DNA of 64,000 bases from Fallopia convolvulus (taxonomy: Eukaryota > Streptophyta > Magnoliopsida > Caryophyllales > Polygonaceae), in NCBI GenBank assembly GCA_964016875.1, contig OZ024728.1, positions 28,133,328-28,197,327 on the forward strand, in the 5' to 3' direction. The position numbers and the translations under genes were made by a program. Within the stretch, counting starts at the first letter, position 1. Every line of letters begins with the position of its first letter. Positions 1 to 11,621 of the stretch are shown here, in pieces. The notes beneath the pieces were generated by a model. The model was not told the origin of the DNA. It saw only the letters and a program-made list of their open reading frames with translations, and did not search any database.

Positions 1-1152
1 AGTTGAGGAGGAATCCACTAGACTTGAGTCGGGCTATGAAGATGATTCTGATGTTAAGACTGAGTCTACTCCTGTAATTCAATTTTAGGAAACTATTGCT
101 TTGAAGGAGGAGGATTGTTTCTCTGACAATGACAACTTCTTTGATGATGACATAGAGGATCACGAAGGAAAAATAAGAAAGATCACACCTTTGAGGTTGT
201 CAAGGCTCCATGTATCCTTTACCCCAATCTCTCATTCTTTGTTACTCCCAACAAACTTGAGGTAGAACCAAGTGTAGAGACTAAAGTGAAATCTCGAGAT
301 TACTTGGAGTTCATCTTTGGTTGGTAATGTTGATGAGTGCTTTGATCCATATAGTTAGTATTTTGAGTATCCACCTCAAGAGCTAAATTGGTTTCATTAT
401 ATACCTTCTCATGAAAATAGTGCTCATACTTTTGATAAGTTGAAACGATTTTTGAATGGTATATTATTCAATTTCAATTTATCATTGTGCTACTTATGTT
501 TTTGTGAGATGTGTGCACATGGGTTTGACAGGTTGCTCAGGGTATTGACAATGTTTAATCTTGTCAATTTATGCTCAAGGTCAAGCTAATGACTAGGGCT
601 GGGACTTTGGACCCGAAAAACCGAAGAACCGAACCGAACCGCATGGTTCGGTTTGGTTCGTAAAAATAAACAGGCTAAAAAAATCGGTTCGGTTCTTGCA
701 TATATTTCGGGTTCGGTTTTTAAAAAATAAAAATAAAAAAAACCGAAATTTTGAGAATACCCGTATTTTTTAGTTTTTACTTTTTAGAATACCCCCATTC
801 TCGCACAGGCCCTTGCAATTCGCAGCCCTAGCAATTCGCACTAGAAGTTCACACCTCCCCGTCGCCTTCCCGTCGTTCCCGAGCCCTAGCAGAGCCCTCG
901 TCGGCCGCCTGCCTTCGGTCGCCGGTCTCCCCTCTTCGGCTCTTCCCGACTTCCTGTCCTCACGCCTCAGAGCCCTCGTCGGCCGCCAACTCCTTGCGAG
1001 TCCTCACACCGCCAGCCGTCGTCCAACTCCTCACGCCGCCAGCCTTCGTCGGAAGTCCTCATGCCTCCGCTGCCTCCTCCAGGTACACACCTCTCTTACG
1101 ATTTACAGTTTGAATTTCTCGGATCAAAGCACCACTAGATAGAATACTCTCT

Positions 1153-1195
1153 CGGATCTCAGATTGATTTTTTTTAAAAATCAATCTGAGATCCG
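1153..1195. repeat. perfect 20-bp inverted repeat (hairpin)
   Basis: Arms 1153-1172 (CGGATCTCAGATTGATTTTT) and 1176-1195 pair perfectly around a 3-base loop. Parts of the arm (CTCGGATCTCAG) and the phrase GTACACACCTC recur nearby at 1082-1095 and 1210-1245, so this stretch of the hAT element is locally duplicated. Confidence 0.8.
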
Positions 1196-1556
1196 AATCA
1201 CCACTGCTAGTACACACCTCTCGGATCTCAGGTACACACCTCCACACCACCACTGCTAGTAGGTGACTCCGCCGAATCACCCAACTGTTGTCGACCCGGC
1301 ATTGACTGGTAGGTAAGTACAGGTTTCTCCCCCTCTGTTCGGCTGAATTATACATATATATATATCATATAAGCCGGATTTTTTACATTGATTCTCATGC
1401 CTTGAGTTTAACCGAAGATAAATTGGAAGGGAGTTGCATACTACAACAGATTGATTGACTATTTGCTTAAGAAAGGTATCTTGCATAAACACAATTTCAT
1501 ATAGCTCAGTTGAATTTGTGTCAACTTACATAACTCTTCATTTATATTGTGTTCAG

Positions 1557-2198
1557 GCATAACTCCATATGCAAACCTTTACCATTATGATCTTCCTCTA
1601 GCGCTCGAGAACAAGTACATGGGATTGTTAAGCCAGAAAGTTGTGTATGTACTAAATTCTACATTGCACTTCATGTTTCATTTCTAAAAGAGTAATCAAT
1701 TCAAATCTGAGAAATTAAATGACTTGGTGTGTGTTCTGCAGAAAGGACTTTGTTGATTATGATTTTTGTTTCAAGACATTTGGTGACAGAGTAAAGAATT
1801 GGATGACTTTCAATGAGCCAAGAGTTGTAGCTTCCCTTGGCTATGATAGTGGCTTTTTCGCCCCTGGAAGATGCTCCAAGCCGTTCGGAAATTGCACTGC
1901 CGGAAACTCGGCTACTGAGCCTTACATTGTAGCACACAATTTGATTTTGTCTCATGCTGCTGCTGTTCAAAGATACAGGGAGAAGTATCAAGTAAAAAGA
2001 ACTCTAACTAATTAGCTCTCTACATAGTAGGTTTAGACAACACCAGACTTGACTCATAATTCACACATCGTGTTATTTGTAGGAAAAACAAAAGGGCAAA
2101 ATAGGAATCCTCTTGGATTTTGTGTGGTTTGAGCCTCTAACTAAAAGCAAGGCAGACAAACAAGCAGCGCAAAAAGCTCGCGACTTCCAAATTGGATG
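1557..2198 (+). pseudogene. captured GH1 beta-glucosidase fragment, three exons
   Basis: Three exons join in frame: 1557-1644, 1742-1991 and 2083-2198, with AG acceptors and GT donors intact (GTATGT, GTAAAA, GTAAAC). They encode about 150 residues of a plant family 1 glycoside hydrolase: a segment with YHYDLP, then TFNEP (containing the catalytic acid/base Glu, about 1810-1824), GRCSKPFGNCTAG, and GILLDFVWFEPL. The C-terminal half with the nucleophile (ITENG-type) motif is absent, as is the N-terminal start, so it cannot be an active enzyme. Retained introns show capture at DNA level rather than through mRNA. No stop or frameshift was seen within the exons, which suggests fairly recent capture. 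Confidence 0.85.
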
Positions 2199-2564
2199 GT
2201 AAACAATCAAATGGTTGATTCTTTGAACTTAATTTTGTAGTTTCTAACAGTTGTATTTCATAATAGCTTTATACATCCAATAGGTTTATACATCAAATGG
2301 TTGATTGTAATAGGAACCGAACCAAATTTAGGAACAGAATAAACCAAAAAAAGAGTGTGACTAAGTTCGGTTAACCGAATTAACCGAAGTTAGGAACCGA
2401 ATAAAGTTCGGGTACGGTTATCACGGTTCCTCACTAAACTACGTAGGAACCGAACCGAACTAAAAAAAAAAATTTACCCTGCGGGTAGGCTAAAAAAAAC
2501 CCAAGAACTGAAGTATCCCATCCCTACTAATGACGTTAAACAAGCGCTTGTTAGGAAGCAACCC

Positions 2565-4196
2565 AATGCTTAGAGTAGTTTTGTTTTTCAGTTTTAATCT
2601 TTTTCTTTTTAGGTAGTTTTGTCAGTGTGTTTAGATATCCCATGTTCGAAGATTGATAGCCCGAAGAAGCCTTCATCACCATCGTCGGATTACCAGCACT
2701 ACCCAGATAGCTAGATTCTTGTGAGTTTTTCTCTTTGTCTTTCTTTTTAATATACTTTGGGGACGAAGTATGTTTTAAGCATGTGGGAAGGGAATTACTT
2801 TTGCATTGCATATAGTTGCATTAGTTTAGGCATATTTAAATTTTTGCATGCATTGGTTAAAATCTTGAAAAATGAAAAAAAAAATCAGAAAATAAAAAAA
2901 AATTGCATTTAGGTTCTTATTTCCCCATTGTTTGATACCTCTTGTTTTTCTACGCTAAGTATGGGTCCTAACCCATTATTTGCATGATATGCTGAAGTTT
3001 CTATGATATAAGCATGATCTTTGATTGATTACTTTGACTATAAGATTGAGCATGTATATAGCTTGAGTTTTAGATTATTCATTCATTCTGATAACTGGAA
3101 TCCATGTTTTGACACCCTACTTTTTAGATTCATTCTGAAGTTCTAGACACAATTTGCCTTGTGAGATTTTCGGCCTTTCATTGATTATATTTGTTCTCTA
3201 TATTCTTGAGTGAATCACCATGATTTTCTAGCTCTAGAACTTGCGTTTAGACTCTTTTTCAAGGTTTCTTTATATGATTGAATGCATGACATTAATATGA
3301 TTGAGGCAATGTTTCTTATTAGCCTATTATTTCCATTCCTACCTTATAAGATCCATGTTTTGACACCCTACTTTTTTGAGCTTTAAGCCTATTTTTATTA
3401 ACTCCACAAAATATTTCCTAGCCTAATAAGCTTGACCCATCCGGAATTTAGGACTTTGGTTGGGTTTGTTTTATGTGAATTTGGTATAAGTATGGGGGAG
3501 GTTGAAAAGAGAGGTGGAAAAGAGGAAATGCAACTCTAGTGTTCAAAGTGAAAAAAAAATGAAGATGAAAGAATATGTTGCAAGAAAATAAAGAAAAAGT
3601 GAGCTTGAAAGGTTAGTAACCTTCATAAAGTGTAAGAAGAGTTGAAAAGAGGAAAAAACGTGAAAAGAAAGAAAGAAGGAAGAAAGAAGAAACAAAGTGC
3701 TTAAATGAGTTTATGGAGTTGGTGAAGAAAGTTTGGGAGTAGTAAGAAGAAAAAGTGTGAAGTTTGGGTTTTAGGATTAGCTCTTTATCCCGGATTTAGC
3801 ATCACATGACTAAAATTAATTTATCCCTTCCAAATTGTCTTTACCTTGGCCCCTTACGTCCCTTAAAAGACCTCATGATTTTTGTTGTGTATTTGGTCAC
3901 AGCAGTGGAGAATTAGGACGCTGATGCAAGGCTATGGTAGTCTAGTTTTTCATAGTTGATTTTGAGTGAAACACGTCCTTTAAACACTTGAGAGTGAGAG
4001 CAAACACATTATCTTGGAGAGGTCTAGAATGAATGAATAATATTTGCTCTATGCTTGATGTAATGCATGCTATGAAATCCTGGTCAAGTATTGATTACAT
4101 GTTGAATTGCTCGATTGATTATGAGATGAATGCATGATTATAATGAGGTGGAGTGACTTGAATTTATGTCTTGCTTGAGGACAAGCAAAGGTTAAG
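2565..4196 (+). other. noncoding 3' interior of the Athila element
   Basis: There is no convincing coding sequence. It contains a direct repeat of ATCCATGTTTTGACACCC-type text at about 3100-3124 and 3350-3376, a long purine-rich tract (about 3490-3760), and the phrase GCTTGAGGACAAGCAA at about 4172-4190 that typically precedes the polypurine tract in this lineage. Confidence 0.6.
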
Positions 4197-4208
4197 CATG
4201 GGGGAATT
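4197..4208 (+). promoter_or_regulatory. polypurine tract of the Athila element
   Basis: AGCATGGGGGAATT-type purine run lies directly before the LTR start TGATAG. It is the expected plus-strand priming site and fixes the orientation of the element. Confidence 0.7.
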
Positions 4209-5778
4209 TGATAGCTTGCATTTAGGTGTAGCTTAGGATGCATATTTATGTTTATTTTGCATGGCTTTAGATTAGTTTAGTATAGTTCTTAGGTTTTTAG
4301 GTTTTCTAGGAAATTCGGGTTTTGCGCTTGTTTTGTTCGGTTTTGCAGATCTTTAGGTAAACAAGCATGGATGGGATGGATGTTAGATGATTATGGTGGA
4401 TTTTGATGAAGCTTAGAGTGGTGCAAGTGAAGATTGGAAGAGCTAAGGCCCAAGAGGTTGTGGGAAAAGAATGCTTAAATTCGGGTCATGCATTGGAGTT
4501 CTTGTTTTGACACCTCTATGTTGTAAGGCTTCTTTTGGGAGCTATAGTGGTCTGATGGAGCTGAATTTGTTATCATTAGAAAGCTAATTCAAAGAGATAC
4601 AATTCATATTTTACTCTGAGTCCAAATTCCAACTCCAAGGGGGTCAAAACAGCCTTTGAAGTGTCACTTGAATGCTAAACCGAGGGTAAAAGCGCGGGGT
4701 AGAGGAAAAAGCACGGTCGCGCTTTTGGAGGCCAAGTCGCGTAATCGGGATTTACGCGGAGATGTTTGGGCCGTGTGTTTGGACTTCAAGTTGAGCTTGG
4801 GTTTATGTATTTCCGAGTATTCCTTGTATGGGTTATTGATGATTTGTTTCCTTGGATATCTTTAGTAGTTTTAAGAGATAAAAAAACTCTTTTTGGTTTT
4901 CTCTCTTTCATAACTTGCAAGACAATTTGGAGGCTATGGTTTGTTTTTAGAGAGCTTTTCTCAAGGAGAAACCTTTGAACCTAATTTGTAAGTTTTTCTT
5001 AATCTAATTATGAATTGATAAATTCATTGTGTTTGACTAGTTATTGAAATCATAGATTGCATATTATTGTGAGGTTTGATTGATTCTCAACAAACTTGAA
5101 TAGAGTTTATTCCATGTGCTTAATTGAATCTAAACTAGGGTTTTGTTAGATTGATCACCTAATTGAATTTCTAGTTATAACTAAATCTTATTAATTGCCG
5201 GTCGGAGTTAATTTGATCAAGAGTAGAACTTTAATCAACTTAGGACCGGTTGGCCTAGTTGATTAAAGAAGGGAATAAATTCACAAGTCACTTAGATGTC
5301 TGATTGCTCTAAGTGTTTGTTTCTATTGATAACTTGAATCGTTATGCTGTTGTCTAATTGAATCTAGAAGGTCTTGTAGGTTGTTAGATGATTAGGGTTG
5401 TTAAACTGGTAGTTCTATCAACTAAATCTGAAGTTCGGGTCATAATCCTTAGTAGGGTCATAATCCACAATAGATTATTCAAGTGAGAAGATAATCAAGA
5501 GAATCAATGATCAACAAAGCAATGTCATGATGGATTTAACTAGTTGAACATACTTGACTCTTATTGATTTAACCACCTTTGCATTCATATTTTACTTTTA
5601 CTTTGCATAGTATAATTAGAATAATCATTAATAAAACCCCCATCATTCTGTTACTTGGCACTCAAGTAAAACACACTTACATGAGTCTTTGTGGGATCGA
5701 CCCTTACTGACCTCTCTACTAAGTTTGGTAAAGTTAAGATTTCTTTGATAGGTAAAACGACTGAAAAATTCCTTATCA
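4209..5778 (+). repeat. 3' LTR of the Athila element (1570 bp)
   Basis: It starts TGATA and ends TATCA, a 5-bp inverted terminus, and follows a polypurine tract. No primer-binding site follows position 5778, so this is the 3' LTR. Open frames inside (about 4656-4980) are not recognisable proteins. The partner LTR is outside the window. Confidence 0.75.
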
Positions 5779-6764
5779 ATGATTGTAATATGTGCTTTCC
5801 ATGTCAACAAGAGCTCTTCCTTTTTAGAGTTCAAGTGAGGACAAAGAACTCCAAAGTTAAGCGTGAAAGGGCGAGATTAGTACAAGGATGGATGACCTCT
5901 TGGGAAGTCCTCGGGCTGGCATGGGATAGCGCTTCTAAAGGCTTGGGGCCTTACAGCGACAACCATGGCTGTGAGGATGAAGAAGAAGGGGGCTCCAGCA
6001 GTGGAGCGATGGAGGTCGCGGCCGCTCAACAACCCGCACCAAAGGATGCCTCCGAGGCGCCACCGACAACGGGTAAGAAGAGCGCGTAGGTTCCTCTGTC
6101 GACAACTTTGACAAAACAAACCGGTGGGTCACCGACATCAAGTGGAAATGATCCACACTCCACTTCAAGCGAATAAAAAGAAGCGAAGAGTGGGGAGCGG
6201 GTCATGGTGCCCATCGAGACCAAAGCATCTGAGGGGTCTGAGGACCACAAACCTATTGACGTTGGCTCCTCACACTCTCTCGAATTCCTTTGACTGGGGT
6301 CTCAAAGCGCACCATGTTTGGGGATTATAACAATTAGATTAGTTAATCGAACATGCTTCTGTTAGCCGACATCAATGAAGAGTCCCTCCACTATGCAGAG
6401 ATGGTAAGGTTTTTTGATGAAAGTTTCTTTTTGCTTGAGTGCGTCCATTGTATTGACTTTTTTTGCGGAATTATTTTCTTATGCACTATAACGTGCGCTG
6501 ACTTCAAATTTCTGAGGTGGAATCCGACCGATGCTCAAAGCCAAGAAGGTGAAGACGGTCGAGCTGACCAAGATGTTGGTTGAGAAGAACAAGAGGTTGG
6601 CGGACTCTGACAAGCACCTCAAACAAATCGAATCTGACCATGAGAATTCGACCAACAAGATAAAGAGAGCACTGTCCTTGGATAAAGAGAAGCTTCAGGC
6701 CGAATGCAAGTACACTGAGTCAAAGGAGGCCGAAAAAGAGATTTGTTGCTGACAGGATTAAAGT
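5779..6764 (+). pseudogene. degraded coding remnant with acidic and coiled-coil segments, unknown
   Basis: Plus-strand frames around 5840-6090 encode an Arg/Lys-rich then Glu/Gly/Ser-rich stretch, and 6531-6752 encodes a Lys/Glu heptad-like segment (coiled coil probable). They are separated by stops and frame changes. The layout recalls the gag-like or coiled-coil ORFs of some plant gypsy-type elements, but I do not recognise a specific family. It is squeezed between two LTRs and is probably an old transposon remnant. Confidence 0.35.
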
Positions 6765-6796
6765 TGTCGTGCCTAATCAAAAATAAATCCCTATTA

Positions 6797-7864
6797 GAGC
6801 ATGTGCTATCAAGAGGATTGCCTCTCCTCTCTTCCTTTTTTTACCCATTTTTTATTAAAAATGAGGATCCTCATGGATGTGAGTTATAAGAGAGGATCCT
6901 CTCTTGCAAGAGGAATGGGGAGTATTCCTCTATGGGTAGAGGAATGTGCACATTGGCTTTTGTGCATTCCTCTCCATATTCACCAATCAAAATTTGACAT
7001 GTGTCTCTTATCTATCAACTACATTCATTTATTTTCATTACAATTTAGCATTAACAAATTACAAATAAAAATAATTTAAAGATGATATTTTAAAAAACAA
7101 AAAATAAAAAAAATAATTCTTGCAATTTTTTTGTCTATAAATTGAACCTAATATTGCATACCTTTTTCATCTATCAACTACAATCATTTATTTTCATTAC
7201 TATTAAGCATTAATAAATTACAAACAATAATATTAAAAATATGACATTTTAAAAAAAGATTCCTACAACGAGACATTCAATGTGACACGTGGACGCTATA
7301 ATGACCAGTCTCTAAGAAGATTTATGGCTAGAAGGGATGAGGTTAGAAATAAAGAAATGCATACGACTCTAAAGAACGACTTGGTCGATCACATTTGGGA
7401 GAAATTTAAGGATTTGGCATCGGATTCGGATTGTGATTAAATTCTTATGACAATAATGTTGTTATTTATGCTTAATGTTTTCATTTTACATCTTATTTTA
7501 TGTTCTTGTTTGTATTATCTTAATGTTAAATTGTTAATCAAGATTTAATTATTAGTAGTAATCAATTTATATTGTCATAAGTAATATATATTTTTATTGA
7601 ATATTAAATTAATTTATTAATTAATTAAAATCATAAGGAGTGAATAAATCATAAATTGATAATATGAATATGTAGTAAGATATATGTATAAAAAAATTAG
7701 AAGAGAGGAGAAGAAATGATTCTCATTGTTGTGGGTGGATATAGAGAAAGAGGAAAAGGAAGAGGAAAGAGTAAGATAAAATATAGGGTAAGTGAGGTGT
7801 CAAAAGGAGGTAAGGAGAGAGAAAGTGAAGAGAGGATTGAAAATCCTCTTGATAGCACATGCTC
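6797..7864 (+). mobile_element. PIF/Harbinger-type non-autonomous element
   Basis: Terminal inverted repeats begin GAGCATGTGCTATCAAGAGG and match perfectly for 23 bases. The TTA target duplication is at 6794-6796 and 7865-7867. A TTA/TWA duplication plus a Harbinger-type transposase tail inside (7264-7440) places it in PIF/Harbinger. Two copies of an AT-rich block of about 90 bp are in the interior (about 7010-7100 and 7165-7255). It is too short to be autonomous. Confidence 0.85.
7264..7440 (+). pseudogene. C-terminal tail of a Harbinger-type transposase
   Basis: An open frame of 58 codons ends with TAA at 7438-7440. It contains RRDEVRNKEMHTTLKNDLVD and HIWEKF, which resemble the last residues of plant PIF/Harbinger (HARBI1-like) transposases. 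The DDE catalytic core is missing. It shows that the element is a deletion derivative of an autonomous copy, not a sequence unrelated to its helper. Confidence 0.7.
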
Positions 7865-9074
7865 TTACTAAACTGAGTAAAGCTAATAAGTCGGGGTCGA
7901 ACTCCATAGAATCTTGTATTCCCAAGTCAATACATTTATCAACTTAAGAAAGTTAAAGAGGGGATTTTGGTTTGTAATCTAACTCTAAGAAAGCAAGCAA
8001 ACAATCAAAGCAAGTAAAAGATTGGGTTTTATCAATTAGGAAGACAATTTCATTCAAAGCATCCACTTTTTTTTTCCGTCAAGTTTGTTGATTATTGAAT
8101 CTTAACAAGTACTTCCCTTCCTAAAATTATTCCTATTCTGATTTGATGTAGTTAACAAGCAACGAGTCATGCAAAAACTTAATATCAAACAACTCATGAA
8201 ACAATCATAAATTAGAGTGATATTAGCTTTAAGAACAAGGATAAATAGGATGCATGCAATTGATTCACAATGAGTTAAATAATAGCATGCAATCAACTCT
8301 CTTTTCTCAATTGTTCTAGTCCAACGAGTCCTTGAACAATGAGTTAGCTACAAAGATTAGACTTTTCAACGAGAAAGCCTAGACCCTAACAATAGAACAC
8401 AATTAATCTCAACAAGTTGACCAGACAAGTAGGAATAAAAAATATTCAATAAAGATTAACCACAAGAGAGGTTGATCTAATCAAAGGAATAAAACTTGAA
8501 ATTAGAATCTCACTACTTACTTGAATTCAAAAGCTTTAACAATGAATGAAAATAGGGTTTTAGTTCTCCATAAGGTTTCTGTGACTTCAATAAAGATGAA
8601 AATAATACTCCATTGCATAACATCCAAAACAAAGTCCAACAAAAGGCACTCAAAAAAAGCTCACAACCTGAACCCAAGTAAAAAATGAGAGTTCTACAAT
8701 AAAGTCCTAGCACAATCTATCACTCAAAGAATGAATACATAAATGAATGAAAGTGAAAAATCCATAAAATAATTTAACCTCGACCCAAAGCAAGAATATA
8801 TCCTAGTCACTCTCTATTTTCTCACTCATTTTGCTTAGACACCCTTTTATGTTTTCACCTAACAACTCATTTCATTTTCCAATAGATGTGCTCACCAAAA
8901 CACTTTCACTTTTTAGCCTCTTATCAATCCAGCCTAATGTTGATCTAGGCCCCTAATTTTTGCCTGAATCACCCTTTCGGGTTTCAGCTTAGCATAGGAT
9001 TTATTGTCTTTTTTTTGAAATAACATAACTGAATGGAAAAACAACTGTGCATATAAAAAAACAGTGAGTACTCA

Positions 9075-9650
9075 CTCCCCCATACTTAAACCTTTCATTG
9101 TCCTCAATGAAATAAAGACAATCGAGTAAAGTAAAGAGAAAGGAAATCATAAGACTCATTAAGATAGTCGTGGTGGCCGGTACTGGGGATGGCCAAGCCA
9201 CATCCCTCTAAAGAACTCATCCTACTTGAGTTGCGTTTAAGGAATACACGGTCATGGTTTTCTGAGCATGCGAGGAGAATTTTTCGACATCGATCCGGGG
9301 TCGCGGTGGTTGGAGGTGGCCTGCGGTTGTCGCTGGTGTCTTGCTTGGTGGTTTATAGGAAGAAATTATGGATTTAGAGGTATTTAAGAGGATTTGAAAA
9401 AAAATTATGGGTTTTTTTAGATTTGAGATTTGAGAGAGATTAGGGTAGAAAAAGGGCTTTTGGGTATAGATTTGTGTTTGTAAGAAATAATAGAAGAGGA
9501 ATTAGGGTTTTTTAGTGAGATTTGGATAGAATATAGGGTTTAGGATTTGAAGGTATTTTAATGGAGGTTGAGAGTGTTTTGAGGGTAGGTAACAGAAGAA
9601 GAAAGAAAGAAAAGAGGTAGAAGAAGATGTGACAACGTTCTCTTTTTTAT
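9075..9650 (-). other. probable interior remnant next to the minus-strand LTR
   Basis: A polypurine tract on the minus strand (9075-9095) is followed by GTCCTCAATG, a phrase usual just upstream of the tract in Athila/Tat elements. No protein is recognised in the rest. Confidence 0.4.
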
Positions 9651-9659
9651 TATTATTTT

Positions 9660-10195
9660 TATGTCCCTCGAACTTCTATTTTATGCGAATAAAATTTATG
9701 ACCTATTATTTTAATTACCAGCTTTACAAATTAAAGAAAAGAATGAAAATTGGAATGTTAGTGTACAACAAAGTAAAAAAGAAAAGAGATAAGGCTTACA
9801 CAACAAGCCCAAAACTAAGAGAAAAAACAAGAGTATGTAAGGCTTTGGGAAAATGCGCCATATGGGGCATAAATTTGTTTTTTTTTTGTTCAAGGGCCCA
9901 TCTTCCCGTTTTATGCAAAAAAAATTTGTGACCTATTATTTTAATTACCAACTTTACAAAGTAAACAAAAGAATGAAAATTGGAATGTTAGTGTACAACA
10001 AAGTAAAAAAGAAAAAGAGATAAGGCTTACACAATGAACCTAAAACGAGAGAAAAGACAAGAGTAAAGTAAGGCTTTGGGAAAATGCGTCGTATGGGCCA
10101 TAATTTTTTTCAAGGGCCTATCTTCCTATTTTATACAAATAAAATTTGTGATCTATTATTTTAATTATGACCTTTACAAATTAAAATAAAAAAAT
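9660..10195. repeat. tandem repeat, about 230-bp unit, two full copies and a part
   Basis: ACCTATTATTTTAATTACCA recurs at 9701 and 9931, with a variant at 10151. Between these anchors the text (GGAATGTTAGTGTACAACAA, AGGCTTTGGGAAAATGCG) repeats in the same order. Copies differ by small indels, giving spacings of 230 and 220 bp. It is noncoding. Confidence 0.85.
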
Positions 10196-11149
10196 TCGAG
10201 AAAACACGTTTTGGACAAAAAATACCATTTATCAGTTGAAAGAAAACAATAACCCGTCTTCAACAATACCAAATTTGATTTTAATACATTTAGTTTGAAA
10301 TTAAGTCATTTTTCGGACACCATTTTTCTTACTCTATGTTAGGTTTACCAAGCTCATAAAATATCTCTAAAATAAAAGATATACAATGGATAAAAAAGCA
10401 AGTGAAAAGTCCTTGTGGCCTATATCAAACATTCTACGGATTAAATGTTCTTCTTAGCCCACATTTCATGAAAAGAAAACATATATCTAACAAAAACCAA
10501 AACCCATAAACAAAATATAAAAAACTCGTCTTAATGCCCTAGGGTGGTCAACTTCCTGCTAATATTGATCCCTCTAATTCCTTTCCCAATTCCAAGAAAA
10601 AAACTCTCACAAAACAACCAAAACTTATGAAAAACCCCCATAAAATAAACTTTGAACAATTTTCACGATGGTACCAATTAAAAAATAAAATAGAATTTAA
10701 TCACAAAATAAAATTTTAATTTAATTCATTTCAAGCCGACCAAGAGATTCTTTTCCGCGATTAGGATTTGATATGGGTAGAGATTGAGTCGTGTCTAGTC
10801 GAGGTTGTGGTCGTGCTGGAGGCTTGTGAAAATCCCTCATCTAGGGAATTTTTTTCCAAACTAAGCTTCAAACAATTTTTATTTCTAATTGTGGGCTCAA
10901 CATAAACTTATTTTTTTGATATAGGTTGGCAATAGAGGTTCGGGCTAAAGTCCTTGGTTTATCCAACTACTTAAGCCATGTGGTAGTGTACGATTTTTCC
11001 AATTAAAAAACGAAAATTAAAATAGCCGAGCCGTTGTGCAATTTAGTAACTTTCAGACTTCCCTAATCTGAACTCCCCTTTCACCAGGATAGAAAGACAA
11101 CCATTAAATACCTACACCGACCACCAACCATAAGCACACTAACTGGCCC
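10196..11149. other. AT-rich intergenic stretch, nothing recognised
   Basis: No coding sequence, LTR end or tandem repeat could be supported on either strand. Confidence 0.5.
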
Positions 11150-11621
11150 TCTTCTTGAGAGTTGAGATGGATTCGTAGTTGGTGTGGAAGACCTCGTTGG
11201 TGAAGCCGTCAACGACGGGATGTCTGATGAAGACCCTGTCGACGAGCTCCGTGACTTGGGATGATGGTAATTGGATCATAGCGTCTCACTCGAAGGCAAA
11301 GAATCGCCTCAAAATTGTCGAGATGTCGTTGTCAACGGGATAAATGTGGTGCACATGGACAGATGGTGTGCAGGCTTGGATGAAAAGTACGCCACTAGCG
11401 TCAAAGCAAGAGATCGAGACATTGCAAGTAGTGATATGTGGCCGATGAGGGGAGGGAAGACAGAGAGGGTCTTGGAGAGAGGACTGGAGGAAAATCCTTC
11501 CACGCAACTGGAGACATTCAATGTGGACACTATGGAGGTGGAGGCCTGCTTCTACATTTGGGTAAAGGAAATAAAGTTTTGGTCTGAGGGTGTTTTTAGT
11601 TGATGTAGATTTATTGTGCAT
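11150..11621 (-). pseudogene. coding-like remnant, minus strand, unidentified
   Basis: The minus-strand frame from about 11621 down to 11157 is open except for an in-frame stop near 11284. Its composition looks like protein (for example VTELVDRVFIRHPVVDGFTN). I do not recognise the family. It may be a decayed host gene fragment or a transposon product. Confidence 0.3.

Larger units (their letters stand above)
594..2526. mobile_element. hAT-type DNA transposon carrying a captured gene fragment
   Basis: The ends are TAGGGCTGGGA on the left and its near-inverse on the right (reads TAGGGATGGGA from the outside). The 8-bp target duplication CTAATGAC is at 586-593 and 2527-2534. Eight-base duplications with TAGGG-type ends are typical of plant hAT elements. 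Both subterminal zones (about 610-720 and 2308-2462) are full of GGTTCGG/CCGAACC motifs, as expected of transposase-binding repeats. No transposase remains. The interior holds a GC-rich leader-like stretch (about 800-1100), a 20-bp hairpin (1153-1195) and three exons of a beta-glucosidase gene with their introns. It is inserted in the post-pol signature of the Athila element. Confidence 0.85.
1..5778 (+). mobile_element. 3' part of an Athila-type Ty3 LTR retrotransposon
   Basis: The right end is a full LTR (4209-5778) preceded by a polypurine tract, so this is the 3' end of a plus-strand element whose gag-pol lies left of the window. The first ~330 bases read as acidic coding remnants with stops. 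The sequence at 2532-2564 (GACGTTAAACAAGCGCTT, then a GCAACCC block) is a signature I know from just after pol in plant Athila/Tat elements; a second copy is at 51417-51452. The interior 2565-4208 is noncoding, with a purine-rich tract at about 3490-3760. Text at 3380-3480 resembles 54890-54960 in the other Athila element here. A hAT transposon interrupts it at 594-2526. No reading frame is intact. Confidence 0.75.
6765..9074 (-). repeat. minus-strand LTR of a Ty3-type element, split by a Harbinger insertion
   Basis: On the minus strand it starts TGAGTACTCAC just after a polypurine tract (9075-9095; minus reading AAGTATGGGGGAG) and runs to CACGACA near 6765. Removing the 1068-bp Harbinger element and one TTA leaves about 1.24 kb. 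Near its end it carries TTCGACCCCGACTTATTAG, which parallels GATCGACCCTTACTGACC in the 4209-5778 LTR. The left boundary is inferred from the TG/CA rule only. No partner LTR was found. Confidence 0.5.
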
